Source: Cytidiella melzeri (taxonomy: Eukaryota > Basidiomycota > Agaricomycetes > Polyporales > Irpicaceae). From it: a DNA stretch of 64,000 nt. Shown piece after piece: positions 35,339 through 53,522 of the stretch. The stretch is from positions 18,279 through 82,278 of the forward strand of contig JABYQR010000206.1 in the NCBI GenBank assembly GCA_022592445.1, given 5' to 3'. The first letter of the stretch is position 1. Each line of letters opens with the position of its first letter. Both the position numbers and the translations under genes were made by a program. The notes beneath the pieces were generated by a model. It was not told the DNA's origin, ran no database searches, and saw only the letters and a program-made list of their open reading frames with translations.

Positions 35339-37832
35339 CTGCAAGGTTGGCTGAGACTTTGAACGTCGGTGAAAAGTTGTCAGAGGAATTTATAGTCGGA
35401 AAGCAAGGGCTTGGGCAGTGTGGAGCTGGAAGGAGAACGGTTCGCAGCCTGGAGTTGCCGCGAATGAAAGCATCTAAGCGCTCATCCAGTCGATTATCGC
35501 TCGTCGCCTACGTATACAATGACCAATCCCGAGCAACGTTTGTTTGTTTACGAAAACGAGAAGTTTCGCTAGACAGAACTAAGAGAAAGCAGAGAGGCTT
35601 TTGCAGAGGTGGCAATCTCTGGTGGTGCACTAATGCGACTTTAGTGAATTGAACTGCTCTGAGAAGTTCGAAGACCAGCTTCAAGTTATCAATTGACTAG
35701 TCTTGCCCATTTAGAGGAAAGATCACGGTCGTGTCTCTGGCTCGGGGCCAGCGAGTGACCTGCACGGTTTTAACCCGTCCAGCACCATTACACGTCTTCG
35801 CTGGCGTCCCCCCTGAGCTGCCACAGATATTCAGAGCTATAAAACATATCTTCTTTGACATGCTCTGCTGCGAGTCCACTTTGGCACCTACAAACTATGC
35901 CTGATTCCCGATGGAGTGATCTTTATTGCAGGGTTGGCCGGGTATAGGGCTTGTGTTGAGTGCGGGAGGAGATTCAAGCCCCCAGCCTCGCCTGATCAGC
36001 TTAAGCCTACGTCCATTACATTCGAATATAACGATCCTACTACCATTGGATATCATTTCAATCTAATGCTAGGCACGAGGTGACAGGATAGTTAACTCGT
36101 ACCTTGGACCGCATAAAATGTCTAGAAGACTCTCCACAATGGGGAGTGGTACAAGCGGGACATATTGCAGTTCTTCCCCTAGCGGCAGCGGCGAGCGCAG
36201 AAGACCTTTAGACTTGGCCTCATTTTCGACTGCCAGCGATATTGCCTCATTAAAAGAGTCAGGGTTCTGCGGAACGGCCATTTCTGCTCTACATCTCTGT
36301 CAATATATGCTGAGCTCTGGTTTGGAAGCTTGGAGGCTTTACGTATCGTGTCTGTCCAGGTCTGTCGCACAAACGCCAGCGGCCTGTGACATATTCACGT
36401 GGTGTGACTGATCGTGCGCATGTCACGCACACATATAAAGCCGCGACAGACTGACAGCATGCGAGTCTGTGTTGCGAGCAGCCGCATAGACCTCGGGCTC
36501 ACGCACAAATATTATCTTTTAGCTTCCGGAGGCAATGTATTTTGGGTAGCGAGGATCACTACGGACGCGGCTGTACACCTACTACAGCTTCAAATGCGAA
36601 CCACCACTGGCAGGTGCCACTAACGGTGGAGGACTGGGATTCATACAGCATCGGTGAGCTCCCGTTCTTCTGTTAAGAGTACGCATCGCCTCACACGTAG
36701 CCAGAGTTATAAGCGGCTATGATACTTCGGGCGATGTGTCTGTCTTCTTGTTAGCACGTTGGTGTCTGCCAATTCGCCTTGTCACATTACACTGTGAGCG
36801 CTGTGTTGCAGAAATCTGCGTTCGCTGATCTCTGCGAGTTTAGGCAGGTGGTCTCTACAAGCAACTGAACTGCGTTGTCTCACAAACGTCCGTTTTACGT
36901 CAACTTGGGTCTCGTTGAAAACAGTACGTGTTGCAAGCAAGACATAGTTGAAGGCCAGCAGCAACGCTGACTTCTCACATCGCCACACAGCTGTACATAT
37001 TACTGTCCTCGCGTTTTATAGCCGTGGTGCAGACAGGACAGGATTACTCTAACTCTGCGTGGATAGATGGATTTTGCGGAGGATGCCGGGCAAGTGTCAC
37101 TACCATATATGCGAGTCGCTCAACTTCAGAGACGTTCCGAGCTGCGAACGCGCATCCTTTGGACGGCCTCACTATCCATTCATTCGCGTTATTATCGCAA
37201 CATCCCTGGATACTTGCACGGCAAGACTCAGTATACGGCACGCGAAGAGTTGCCCCACTGAATTGCGATGCTGGCGCTATACATCGATAAACACAAGAGG
37301 GTAGTATGACCTGCCAAGTTGGATATCTGGACATCTGGAATAACGCGAAACGCCAGGATCTATCTTCTCTTCCCCGCCAAAGAGCATCATTGGCCAGACA
37401 TTGCAATTCAAGACGGGAGCAATTGCTGACCCACTGCTGCAAGCTGAACGGCCAGCTGCACTCTGCAGCCACTATTGGCACTGCTAACTCTGCTTTGCAT
37501 GAAGTACCGCTGCTACTCAATTTAGTCTCTTAGCCGCACCTCTCGACGCAGTTGTCGTAGATCTTGCGTCAATGGAACAGAAGACTTGCCTTCGCAGCGT
37601 GTTCAACACGAGGCGGTGGAAAAGGGATATACTCTAGATCTGGCCGCATCCCTGTTGCGTGCCATCTAGACCTGGTGACTCGGTGATGTTGGAAACATCT
37701 TCCTTATTACCTCAGGCGTTATAACTACCCCGCTCGGGCTCTCTCAGTAACCCCCGTCTTCATGACTGGTGTCGTCTCACTCTCAGACACCCTGCCATTC
37801 ACTGTATAATACACACTACTCCAATTTTCAAC
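35339..37832. other. 2.5 kb intergenic region between phosphoglycerate mutase and DnaJ genes
   Basis: The left end is the mutase promoter. One small open frame on the minus strand (36069..36281) is listed separately. A TATAAAG near 36431-36440 precedes a plus-strand ATG (36461) with a 53-codon frame of no recognisable content. An overlapping minus-strand frame of 158 codons at 37044..37520 starts without ATG and has low protein character. TATAAT near 37804 may serve the DnaJ gene. Confidence 0.45.
36069..36281 (-). CDS. Possible small protein, 70 residues, unknown
   Basis: ATG 36281 opens MAVPQNPDSFNEAISLAVEN and continues with an acidic helix and a Leu/Pro-rich part (YVPLVPLPIVESLLDIL) to a stop at 36069, with a donor-like GTACGAG shortly before it. 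Amino-acid usage is protein-like, but the opposite strand is also open (36118..36411), so the call is weak. No function is proposed. Confidence 0.22.
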   Translation of the reverse strand: MAVPQNPDSFNEAISLAVENEAKSKGLLRSPLPLGEELQYVPLVPLPIVESLLDILCGPRYELTILSPRA

Positions 37833-39337
37833 ATGCCTGAAGCTATCACAAAGACTGCTGGCTACTACGAGGTACTCCAGCTACAACCGGACGCCACCGA
37901 TGATGACATTCGAGTGGCGTACAAAAAATTGGCAAGTGGTTATGACCTCGAGAACAGCCTTCTTTTAACACAGAGCCTCAGGCATTGAAATGGCATCCTG
38001 ACCGATGTCAAGACAACAAGGACGAGGGACAGAAAAAGTTCGTTGAGGTAAGGCTGCTATGCAACGTAGAGTCTGGGAGGCTGACTCGGCTATGTGGTAG
38101 ATCCAAGAAGCGTATCTGAGACTGCTGGAAGATCGAAAGCGACATCGCAAGCACAAAAGCCGCAAAACTAAGTCTGGGTCTCAGCAGGTACCCAGTACCA
38201 GCTCTGCACCGAGCAGTACTCCTTCGACATGCGGCAGTACCATGAGCTCTCCTCATCGTAAGGGCTCACGCACAAAGGAGGGAAAGGCACTTAAGAACGA
38301 GTGCGTAATATGTGTCTAGTATTCGCCGAGGAACTGACAGGTTATTCTAGGGAACAAGCTCACCGCCCTCCAGATCTTCCGCAGTCACCGCAGTCAACAA
38401 CGACGAAGTTATCCCGCAATGCATCATCCACAAACACCCATAGCAGCAAATCCGAGCATGTCGATTCATCTGAGGACGAGTAAGCATTCCATATCTGACT
38501 CATTTCCCGTTTCTGACCACCTATACCGCAGGGAGGTGTATCCGAAGAAGCCTCATTTCACTCATAAGACCCCCACCCCTCTCGAAGACACCGATTATGA
38601 ATTTGTCGATCTCGTCGATCTCGGCTCACCTCTTCATCCGTTGCGGTCTCCGAAATCCAAAGACAACGTGTCCAAAGACTGGATATTCCCTCTTCCGCTA
38701 TCCCTCGAGGACCTCTACCAAGGCGTCTCGCAGCATTATCGCATCACACGCACGCTTCGCTCAGGTAGCACTCAAAGCGTGAAGATCGACATCAAAGTCT
38801 CGCCGAGCTGGCACACGGGCACGCGCATCCGTGTTCCCGGAGTGGGAAACGAGAGGAAGGACGGCGGGTTCCAGGACATCGTCTTTCTCGTCGAAGTGGA
38901 GCCGCACCCAACGTTTACCAGGGACGGCGACGATTTGGTGGTCTCTGTCCAGGTTCCGTGGGCAGATCCACACACGAGGCCGTACCCAGCTGTAGAGAAC
39001 ACTGGATACCCCCCAGAGGAGGAAGAGGAGGTTTACCTGAAAGCGCTGGACGGCCAGGAATGTGCGCTGCCTATCCCACGTTCACTTGTGGAGGGTGCGG
39101 ACGGCACTCGTATCAAAGGGGCCGGGATGCCTGTCCGTAAACATGGCAAGAACGTTGGAAAAGGTGATATGGTTGTCAAGTGAGTGATTCATTGGCTCGT
39201 CCGACCGTCACCGCTAAGGATCTGTGGCTTATGTGCGTCACTCCTCCAGATGGGAGTTCATCTTCTCAGAAGTAGAGAAGGGACATCAACGACCGACGTG
39301 GCGAACGTTCAAGCGAGCTATGCAGTTGAAGCTGTGA
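37833..39337 (+). CDS. DnaJ/Hsp40 co-chaperone, class B type
   Basis: Stimulates Hsp70 ATPase and delivers clients; likely cytosolic. Exons: 37833..37931, 37982..38047, 38101..38300, 38351..38479, 38532..39179, 39250..39337; 409 residues. The J-domain starts TAGYYEVLQLQPDATDDDIRVAYKKL and continues ALKWHPDR, so the Hsp70-activating HPD motif is intact (about residues 38-40). No cysteine-rich zinc region follows. Instead there is a Ser/Lys-rich low-complexity linker (about 75-185). Two C-terminal substrate-binding beta domains follow: FPLPLSLEDLYQGVSQHYRI, then VEVEPHPTFTRDGDDLVVSV, and the final EVEKGHQRPTWRTF. This order fits the Sis1/DNAJB class, though the Gly/Phe region is replaced by a Ser/Thr/Lys linker. 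The first intron (37932..37981) starts with GC, not GT; it is needed to join KKL to ALKWHPDR. Confidence 0.9.
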
Positions 39338-39930
39338 TTATGCATTAAATTGCTAAATTGCGGACTTCTGGTATGAATATGAGTTATATCCTCGGGACTT
39401 GGGTGACTTCCTTTCGAATGCATAAAGTATGTTCTATGGACGTATGCAGCCCAAATGTTCCTGGGAGAGACTTGGTGTGTTGTACTAAACAATATGAGTG
39501 ACCGGTATTACCCTACTGCTGTATACGTGTCTGTGTCTACCTTGAGTCAATGCCTCATAATCTGTATTTCTAACCTTGTTTTGCGCGTTGCAACTCTTCT
39601 GCCACATCAGAGAAGACCGTGTTACATTGCGATTGAGTGCTGTCAGTACAAAAAGAAGTGGACAGGAAAGTATAGGTATACAAAAACACAGATTAGTTTT
39701 GTTGTCGTCAAAAGCAGCTGGTCAGGAAGAAGAGCGTGATACAGCTACAAGGTCGTAAAGAAGCAGAAAAGCACAAAAAAGTCGTGAATGGGTCGTCAAC
39801 TGTTCGAAACAATAACCTAACTCTGACAGAAAGAATAAAGAAGCAAAGCGGTATTACACGACCATTTCCGAAGGTATATCCTAGTCTAAATGTCCAAAAC
39901 AGATTCCGCGGAGGGTAAATGAAGAGGAAA
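39338..39930. other. Intergenic region between convergent DnaJ and Kelch genes
   Basis: 593 bases holding the 3' ends of two convergent genes. Open frames are short and show no recognisable motif. It is A-rich near 39730-39850, which fits transcript ends, but no specific poly(A) signal is assigned. Confidence 0.5.
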
Positions 39931-42900
39931 CTATGAATCGCCAGAGGATCCATGTCGGTGATCAGGATTGGCAACGAAAAGCGACGCCTTCGGCGCAAGA
40001 CCATACGCGCTGTGACGCGGACGGGGAGGTAGAGCGGATGACCTGGACGGTAGTTCTTCCTGTTGAGACATGCGCCTCTCAAATGCCTGGATTTGTGCTG
40101 CCACTCTCGAAGAGTGTTGCTGCGGGCTGGCCAAGTCGCCTAGAGGTTGCCACGACGATTCCTCATGTGACATCTCCGTGGGTGACTGGACCAACATGGG
40201 TTTGTCTAGCCCATCTGAGGGGCTGCCTGAAATAATAGAAAGTGGTCTGCCAGTTAAAGGCGGGGGATCCAAGGGCGCTGAAGAGTTGCTGTCCGTCAAA
40301 ATCTCCTCATCCCCTCCCGACGTGTTCCTGCTCGGGCCTTTACTAGACGAAGAACCCTTCTGCACGATTTGCATCGTGTTGGCCATGCGCTCGAGAGTCT
40401 CGGAGTTGGCGGTCATAGCTGTTTGCAGCGAAGACTGAGAGCGTCCGTGATGGATTTGAGAGTACGTCTGTCGCTGGCCCCCACTACTGCTTCTCTGTTT
40501 GGTATGCGGGCTGTCTTGCGAGTTAGAATGCATTGACTCTTCGATTGTCACAAGACGAGGTGGAGGGTTGGGGTCTCGGAAATCTATCGGGCGCGTCGAA
40601 TTAGAGCTGGAGTTGCTTCGTGCACGCTCTAGTAGCGGCGTCTTCGCAAAGCGTGTCCACCACGTATTTGACCTCCGGAAATTCGGAATGACGACTGGGT
40701 TCGCGTCGATGATGGAGGATGGTCGTCTGCCACTGGTAGGAGACTGGGGATCATGGGAACTAGAGGATGAAGCGACAAAAGGACTACGAGGGCTAGCCCC
40801 GGTATGCAGAGAATCAGACCCAAACGACGGATCGCTAAGAGTCCCGAAGGAGGCTGCCTCGGATTGTGGCGTGAGTCGGGTGAGGTCAAGCATCGCTGGA
40901 GATTGAAGTTGTGTACGAGGTGGAGGGTCGTGGAGCACTGGATATCCTTTAGCGTCGTCTTCGTCAGACTCGTCGCGGTAAACAACTTCTGGATCGAACT
41001 TGAGAGATTCAACGTCGTAGTCCTCGAATGGATCGATGTAAGTGTAGGAGGATCGTTGTCTTCCTCCCCGAGGGCGAGAGGCAACGAGCGACGGTGCCTG
41101 GTACATGAGGCCAGCATGATCAGAGTAAGGGTCGTATGAGCCCTTTTTCTCGCCTGCTTGCCAAATACTATTTCTCGTACTTTGACTTCCCTCACGAGAC
41201 GTGCGACCCCGAGTACCTGCGGCACCAGCGGCATAGTCGAGCATAGCACCCCCAGCGGACCGCAGGCTAGCCAAAGAATTGTAGAGCCTATTGAGGGTAG
41301 GTCGATGCGCGGATACCCGGGAGGAGTTACCGCTACTCGCGTCTCGTCGAACCTGGTACCAGGATCCAAACTCCCTCGTGTCTTCTTCCGCGAGCATGTC
41401 ACGGCGGCCTAAGTTCTGTGTCGGGGCCACAAGTCCAGGTACGACCTTGCTGAGTCTATCTCGTACCAACCGCACAGTACCTCCACTATCGCGTGCACCA
41501 GCCATCGGGACGGGGCCTTCAGATGCAGGACTCTCCTCGTCGCCAGAAGCACCAAGCATGTGGAAGTTATTTGAAGAACGCTGCCTTCTGAGATACCAGG
41601 CCGCGGCCGTAACTGCGACGAGACCCAACACGCCGAAGACTGTAGAGAGGGCGATGACGGTGTTACGATGGCCGGTGTCGCTAGCTCCAGAAGCACCAGT
41701 ACCGGCACCATTGCCACCATGGCTCCCACTGCCACTGCCATTCCCGCCACCACTCCCACTCCCACTCCCACTCCCGCTGCCGCTACCATTGCCATTACCA
41801 CTTCCACCACCACTTCCGCTCCCCTGAGAGCCGGTAGGGATTGGGTACTCTCCTGTACCTGGAAGATTTGTCAAAGTTCCGGTTGTTGGACTCGGAGGAC
41901 CCAATGTTGACGCAGTGGGAGATGCCACCGCCGGAGGGGGTGTGTAGGTTGTGAGGAAACTCCCAGAAGAGGTATCAAACACCTCCAATGACGCTGGAGC
42001 AGGACCGTTCTCTGCATAACCTGGCAGGAACAACAAAAACACCAAGGTCAAATCGGTTGTTAGAGGCGAAACAATGGTATCGTACCAAATCCGAAAAGCA
42101 CCATTGTGCCCAGCCCAACAGCAAAATGGTCTCGACGGGGGCCCAGTTGCACAAGTTGGCTGATGTTGGTCCATGTCATCGGAGTCTGGGTTGTATCAAG
42201 GATCCATCCATCCGAAAAGCTATTCTGCAGCTCGGCGTCGGCTCCACCATGGATAAGAACTTTGCCAGAGTCCAGAAGTGTGGCGGCGAACGCACGACGG
42301 GGTGACGGCAGTGACGTGCTCGAGGTGGACAGTGTGGTCCATGACGTGCTGGCATCGGTCGTATCCAACGACCACACAGTGGTGAGGGGTATCATAAGGT
42401 CCTGCGATGGCGAATAGCCACCGAAAACAAGCAGTCGCCCGTCAGAGAGTACGACAGAGCTGTGTCCAGTGATGTCAGGGGGACCGTTGTTCGACGTGAG
42501 TAGAGTGAAGGAGGGACCTAGGTAGTCGAATACATAGTTGTCTGAAAACGCACTGCCTGAATCGTCCGCCTTCTCCCCGCCCACTATCCAGACTTTGTTG
42601 CGAGACAAGGCAGCGCTGTGGTGTACCCTTCTCATCGGCTCGCTAGCCCACGACTGTGCCTCAAAGTTCCATGTCGGATCTGGCTTATCAGCGACGGACA
42701 ATAGCACAGATGAGTCTGAGCCATCGGGTAGGATTGTAGGTGAGTTGGGGCCAGTGGTTCCTCCGAAGAGTAACAGACTAGAGTAGTTGTATGGTGTGAG
42801 GGTGTGCCAGACCACTGCGGGGCCTTGCGACGATGAGCAGTTGGAGCACCCTCCGATGTATTCGAAGTCGGGGTCGCCGAGGTTGAAGGAAGTGTTGAGG

Positions 42901-43169
42901 GAGAGAGAGAAGAGGTCGTTACTGATCGGTGCAGAGGAGTACGAGTACGAGTTGTATGGATCCGTCCGTCCTCCGTGAATATATAGTACATCTTCGACTA
43001 CAGCTGCAGCCTGTCCCCATCTGGCAAACAGGCTAAGCTAACCTTTACGTGGAATGTAGAGCTAGTGAATCGCGCACCTTGGTATGGCTGCGTAGTTGGA
43101 CTGCGCGGCGGTGCGCGCGTTCAGGAACGTGAGCGTGAAAAGGGCAAGGGATGCGGGTAAGAGGAACAT
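39931..43169 (-). CDS. Kelch beta-propeller type I membrane protein with long cytosolic tail
   Basis: Probable cell-surface protein. Exons (minus): 43078..43169, 42086..43020, 39931..42020; 1038 residues. A signal peptide (MFLLPASLALFTLTFLNA) precedes an extracellular Kelch-type propeller (about 30-340) with repeated motifs: LYIHGGRTDP, LLLFGGTTGP, RNKVWIVGGEKAD, GRLLVFGGYSP, GKVLIHGGADAE. Each repeat carries the GG pair plus downstream Trp/Tyr residues. Next come a Thr/Pro-rich and then a Gly/Ser-repeat stalk (about 400-460), one transmembrane helix (TVIALSTVFGVLGLVAVTAA, about 463-486), a juxtamembrane RRQR stop-transfer and a 550-residue Ser/Pro-rich tail. The tail ends with a helix (RVAAQIQAFERRM) that may be coiled. 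Basidiomycetes have many such Kelch/TM proteins of unknown role; the arrangement resembles a cell-wall or morphogenesis sensor, but that is inference. Confidence 0.9.
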
Positions 43170-43447
43170 TGGTGAGAGATACAGCGTTCAGCAGCAATAC
43201 ATGGGGGTCGTCAATAAGAAAGGTCGTAGAGGGTCGTTAGGTGGTGAGCAGAGTGGAGTCTTGGAGTTCGTTCGACTATGCAACAGTGTGAGAGAGAGCG
43301 CATTTTTGTTTGGCCGTGTTAGGATCACAAGCCCGACACTTCTTTTTTCAGGCAAGCTGGCGGGATATAACGTCGAAGGTATATATCAATAAGGGGTCAA
43401 GTACAAAGTAAACTGCGCGTATGCTATAGCTGAAACAAACACATGAT
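43170..43447. other. Intergenic spacer between eIF3j and Kelch genes
   Basis: 278 bases separating two minus-strand genes: the promoter of the Kelch gene and the 3' end of the eIF3j gene. No motif can be assigned with confidence. Confidence 0.45.
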
Positions 43448-44446
43448 CTACATGAAGTCATCCGCGTTGCTACCAAAGTCGTCAAGAGATTCCTCATACG
43501 CGCTCGTGTCCAGTCTACCACTGTGTGAGGACGCTGGGTGTACAGCGAATGAAAGAAGAAAAACACTTACTTGCCTGCAAGCTTTGCAGCACCAAGACCA
43601 GGTTTTGTTGCCCCCTTCTTCTTCTTTCCCGAAGCCTTGTCTCTCTGCTCCTTTTGCTTCTCGTTCGCCAGCGTAGTCAAGGTGCTAGCAGCTTTTCGCA
43701 CTTCGACGTCCCGCAATGGCATCGCCAGCTCGCGAATGAAGTGCTCCACAAAAGTTGCATATAGAGGTTTGTCTTGATGTCGTTTGATTATGTAGGTGAT
43801 AATGTCGTTCGAAAGACTGACAAAATCATCCTTCGTTCGTGGTTGCGCAGAAATCAGCGAATCAAGCTCCTTCGAGGACGTGCCTATGCTTAACGATCAG
43901 TACACTGTGGCTGACACACTTTGAACAACATACCGCCAAGCGCTGCAGCACCGAGTAAGTCTGCAGCATTGTTCAGATCCGCGTTCAGCTCTCGCTCTTT
44001 GTCGCGTCTTGCCTTCTCGCGTGGGTCGAGCACCACATCCTCATCGTAATCATCGTCGTCTGCTGCAAGAGCCGCTGCCGCCGCCTTTTCAGCAAGTTTC
44101 TGCTTCAGCGTACCCTTCTTTTTAGGAGCAGCTGCGGCAGACGTAGTCTTGGGTTTTTCCTCTTCCTCGTCTGAAGAAGCTTCCCAGTCACTCTGATCAT
44201 AACGATCGCATGACCATTAAATCAGAGAATTTCAAACGCGCCCCGTTCAGAGCTTCCACTCACCACAGGCCCGGAGTCCTCCTCATCCTCGCCGTCCCAT
44301 TTGCTTCTTACAGGTACGGGTTTCTTCGCAGCAGGTGCAGCGGGGGCGTCAACAGCCTCGTCGCTATCGTTTTCTACAAGCTATACTGGTGAGTTTTGTC
44401 GTCTCTGGATTGCGCTGAAGAGAGAGATATTACCCCAGTCTGACAT
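43448..44446 (-). CDS. HCR1: Translation initiation factor eIF3 subunit J
   Basis: Loosely associated eIF3 subunit that helps mRNA recruitment and ribosome recycling on the 40S subunit. Exons (minus): 44434..44446, 44264..44373, 43934..44192, 43571..43883, 43448..43520; 255 residues in frame. The protein starts MSDWENDSDEA, and an acidic N-terminus repeats SDWEASSDEEEE. A basic/Ala-rich helix (KKKGTLKQKLAEKAAAAAL) follows, then the dimer-forming core: ELNADLNNAADLLGAA, then DDFVSLSNDIITYIIKRHQD and FVEHFIRELAMPLRDVEVRK. It ends with a Lys-rich stretch and the family's acidic terminus LDDFGSNADDFM. The first coding exon is only 13 nt. The last exon must be spliced on, because reading straight through after AAKLAGK would stop at once and lose the conserved tail. 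It looks intact. Confidence 0.94.
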
Positions 44447-45550
44447 GATACAGTACACAAGGAAGAAAATACAAAAGGCGACGTTAGCCTAGGGCTACAG
44501 AGATGAGAGGCAAAGATTAAAGCGAGTCGGCAGAAGCCGAGCCGAGATTACGCTCTAACTGAGAGCGAGCCTATTCGCAGCTGCCGGCCATTGCATTCTG
44601 TTGAACCCCAACGACGAAGACGACCGAGAGGTAGCAAAAGGCGAGTCTTACAAGCAGCAGCGTGTCAGAGTCAACTTTGTTGTAAGTTGCCCGGTTCGTA
44701 GTTGTTCATTCTGCATCCTCCTCCTCCTCATTCACTGTCATTCTTCGTGATGCTCTCAACACCTATCAACGGAGCAATGGAAAGTATTCTCTTGGTCCCT
44801 TCTTCACAGAAGATGCAGGGACAACAAGAAGAAGGGTGCAGGTCTATTATCTGGCGCAAGCCACGCTTTCCCAGCTGAGCAAGTGCTACCGATGCATGCT
44901 ACTTGCTTTGTGGGTCAGTGTGCTCGGTTGATCATGCAGTACGCTGACTCCAGAGGTACAGTGGTTGAATTTAGTGTACATGCTGGTCAAATTATTCCTC
45001 CTCGACTGCTGTCCCTAGCGGCACGAAACACTGACCTGTCGCTGACAGAGTCAGAGCAGGATAGAACGCGGCACCTCTTCAGTCAACCATTTCGACATAT
45101 GGCTGAACAAATGAGCCGCAAGTTTCTCTCATGCACTCGGTGGACTAGAATAGACTGCATCGCTCCAGATGATGAAAGTCGAAGCGTTGATTATCACAAC
45201 ATACTCCTTCTGAGTACAGTCAATCCTTCCCGTCCCCACTCTTCTCTCTGTTACCGCAGCCTTAACAACAGGACTCTGATGGTCTGTCGCATTCTCTACT
45301 TCTGTGTTGTTGAACCTTCACTAAACCTAGATAAGCAGGCCGAATGTCGGAAAGAAGGTCAAGAGCTCCTCAACAACCCCAAAGTCGGTGGTGAACAGCT
45401 CGCCCAACCAATACACTAGGAAGATTCTCCAAGTCAACAACTCCTCACTTGTGCGGGCGAGTGAAGAATACATAAGGGGCTCATGTTTGATCTTCGACCT
45501 TTCCACCTATTATCATAAGGACCACCTGAGCCAACGACTTGCTAGTGGCC
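44447..45550. other. 1.1 kb intergenic region between divergent eIF3j and DUF6533 genes
   Basis: Contains the promoters of both genes. A plus-strand frame (44883..45419, 178 codons) begins at a non-ATG codon and shows no domain, so it is not called. No TATA box is evident for either gene. Confidence 0.45.
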
Positions 45551-47357
45551 ATGGTCTCGGCCCATGAAGCACGGCAGACGTAAAGTCCCTTTCCCTCAAA
45601 CTGCCACTTCTCGCCGACTGACCATCGCCTTTTTTGACTATAGGCAAGTTAATGAGTTCGCGAACGTGTCCAGGATCAGTGCGTAGCTCCATCCTTTGTC
45701 CCATGTTGCTTCGTCGACGACAGTAATTCTAGCCCTTCTTTTATACGACATCCTCTTGAACCTCGGTCGAGAGAAGCAACTCGTCTGGGACACAAAGTTC
45801 AGATCATCATCTGTCCTGTACTACGTCGTCAGGTATCCTGTGTTGGCCTTTCAAATCTTCACGATCTTCGAGTCCGAAATTAAACATGAGGTGGGCATAG
45901 CCTTCCTTTCTTAAAGATATTCCCGCTCATTGTAATAACGCACAGTGGGTTTCTCGCATTCAAAGATCTGATTTGTCAGGTTTTTCTGACAGTCGTCTTC
46001 ACACAGTTGCAACGCTATATACAAATTCACTTTCACACTCTCTATTACTCTGACTAGAATTTCACTTTGCGGTATGTTTGATTAGTCACCAGCGACACTC
46101 AGAATCAACTAAGTATAGTCAATTTGCCTGCAGCATCGTTTATTCTTCGCGTATATGCGCTCCTGCCCAAAGGAATATTCCACTACGCGTCTGTCGGATT
46201 GTTGACTGCTATAGGCCTGCTGAGCGTAGCCCTCGACGTTGTGAGCACTGGATTATGATACTGAAAAGGCATGACACTAACTCATTTGTCTGACTGGTCC
46301 AGGTACAAGCCACAGAATTCACTTGCGCCGAGGCAGCGAGCCCCATGTAAGTACGCTATCTCAAACCTTCGCGGATGTTAACCTCTTACTTTGTATCCAG
46401 TTGTGCGTATCTTATCGAAAAGACTCCACCCACATGCTTACAAGCTATTCTCTGCTGCCAGGGTTTGTATTCACCATGATAACGTTGGTTTGTTTCGACG
46501 GCTTGTCAACCGCTCTCATGTCTTGGGGAACATTCCTTGTGATTCGCCAACAAGACCACCAAGGACTTCGAGCACTCATTGTGCGGCAAAAGTCCGCAAA
46601 GTGGCGGACGCCTGCCATTATCCTGCGTTCAGGAATTGTGTATTTTGTGTGAGTTGGATCATCCTCGCTGAGATCTTGATCGGCGTAGGCGTTGACGGTG
46701 TCCCTATCAATTTTGTAGAGTCATTTCCGGATTGCAGCTCGGGGACATCATACTGTACTGGGTAAAGCTTTTTACGCTACGCAAGCACGCTCTTTAGCTG
46801 ATTCAAAGAACCCCGATCGTCTACAGCTACCCCAGGTGAGATATACCAGGTCCGCTCTGCACACTACTTCGCTCATGTTAGTGAGAAGGGTGTCTACAGC
46901 CTTGCCCTCGACCACTACCTCACGCCGTTCGTACATGACCGCACTATGAGCTTCCCAGCGCTGACAATAATCTCTTACTAGACTGTCTACAATTCTCGTC
47001 TCTCGCTTCCTTCTTGATCTGAGAGCACTCGTCCACGAAGACATCGAGGCCTCTTCCAGCATCGGTCAAGAGATCAAATTCGCTTCCCCTTCTACTATGA
47101 CTCGTACGACACCTCTGACAGTCGAGGACACACGCGATGACATCGCGAGTCACGGTGGACTGAGTTGGAAGAAGCCTGGCTACAGCTTTGGCTTGTATCG
47201 GGACTTCGAGTTCGAGCTCGACTCGTATAATGGCGGCACCACCGGTGGGGATCCGGAGAACCACGCAAGCTCTCTGTCGCCACCCTCTGGGAGAACTGAT
47301 AGCCCGAGGGAAATCGACGTTACGACGGCTGGGAACAACGAGCAGATGAGGACATGA
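45551..47357 (+). CDS. DUF6533-type integral membrane protein (middle splicing unresolved)
   Basis: Multi-pass membrane protein of a family expanded in Agaricomycetes; role unknown. Clear exons: 45551..45579, 45644..45678, 45724..45890, 45993..46071, 46134..46240, and the last exon 46982..47357. The family's first block is recognisable: FANVSRIIILALLLYDILLN, then LGREKQLVW and VLYYVVRYPVLAFQIF. Further helices are SCNAIYKFTFTLSITLT and ASFILRVYALLPKGIFHYAS, continuing GLLTAIGLLSVALDV. A later block (about 46440-46652) contains LLPGFVFTMITLVCFDG and AIILRSGIVYFV. The last exon begins LSTILVSRFLLDLR, as in relatives, and ends in an acidic/Ser-rich cytosolic tail. I could not connect exon 5 to the 46440-46652 block, nor that block to the last exon, in frame with normal splice sites. 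Either extra small exons exist or the gene carries a frameshift. Confidence 0.72.
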
Positions 47358-47546
47358 CGAAGATTTGTTTTGGAATATAACCCTTCGCGCTCGACTCGTT
47401 TATGGTGATGACATTTTCGCAAGCTTCCTTCCTTGTCTTTTATAGCCAACAGTAGTACCAATAGCCCATTACGCACCCAATAATTATGTACACTACATAT
47501 ATTATAAGATCTTATGAATACTTTCAGCCTTCACACGACCCGTAGA
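47358..47546. other. Short gap between convergent DUF6533 and ABC transporter genes
   Basis: Only 189 bases separate the two stop codons. An AT-rich stretch (ATTATGTACACTACATATATTATAAG near 47481-47510, shown in part) probably provides the transcript ends on both strands. Confidence 0.4.

Positions 47547-53522
<5,976 letters not shown>

Noticed and set aside
37044..37520. 158-codon minus-strand frame
   Set aside because: Starts at a non-ATG codon, has frames open on the other strand, and shows no domain.
44883..45419. 178-codon plus-strand frame between eIF3j and the DUF6533 gene
   Set aside because: Non-ATG start and mixed low-complexity composition. More likely divergent promoter DNA.
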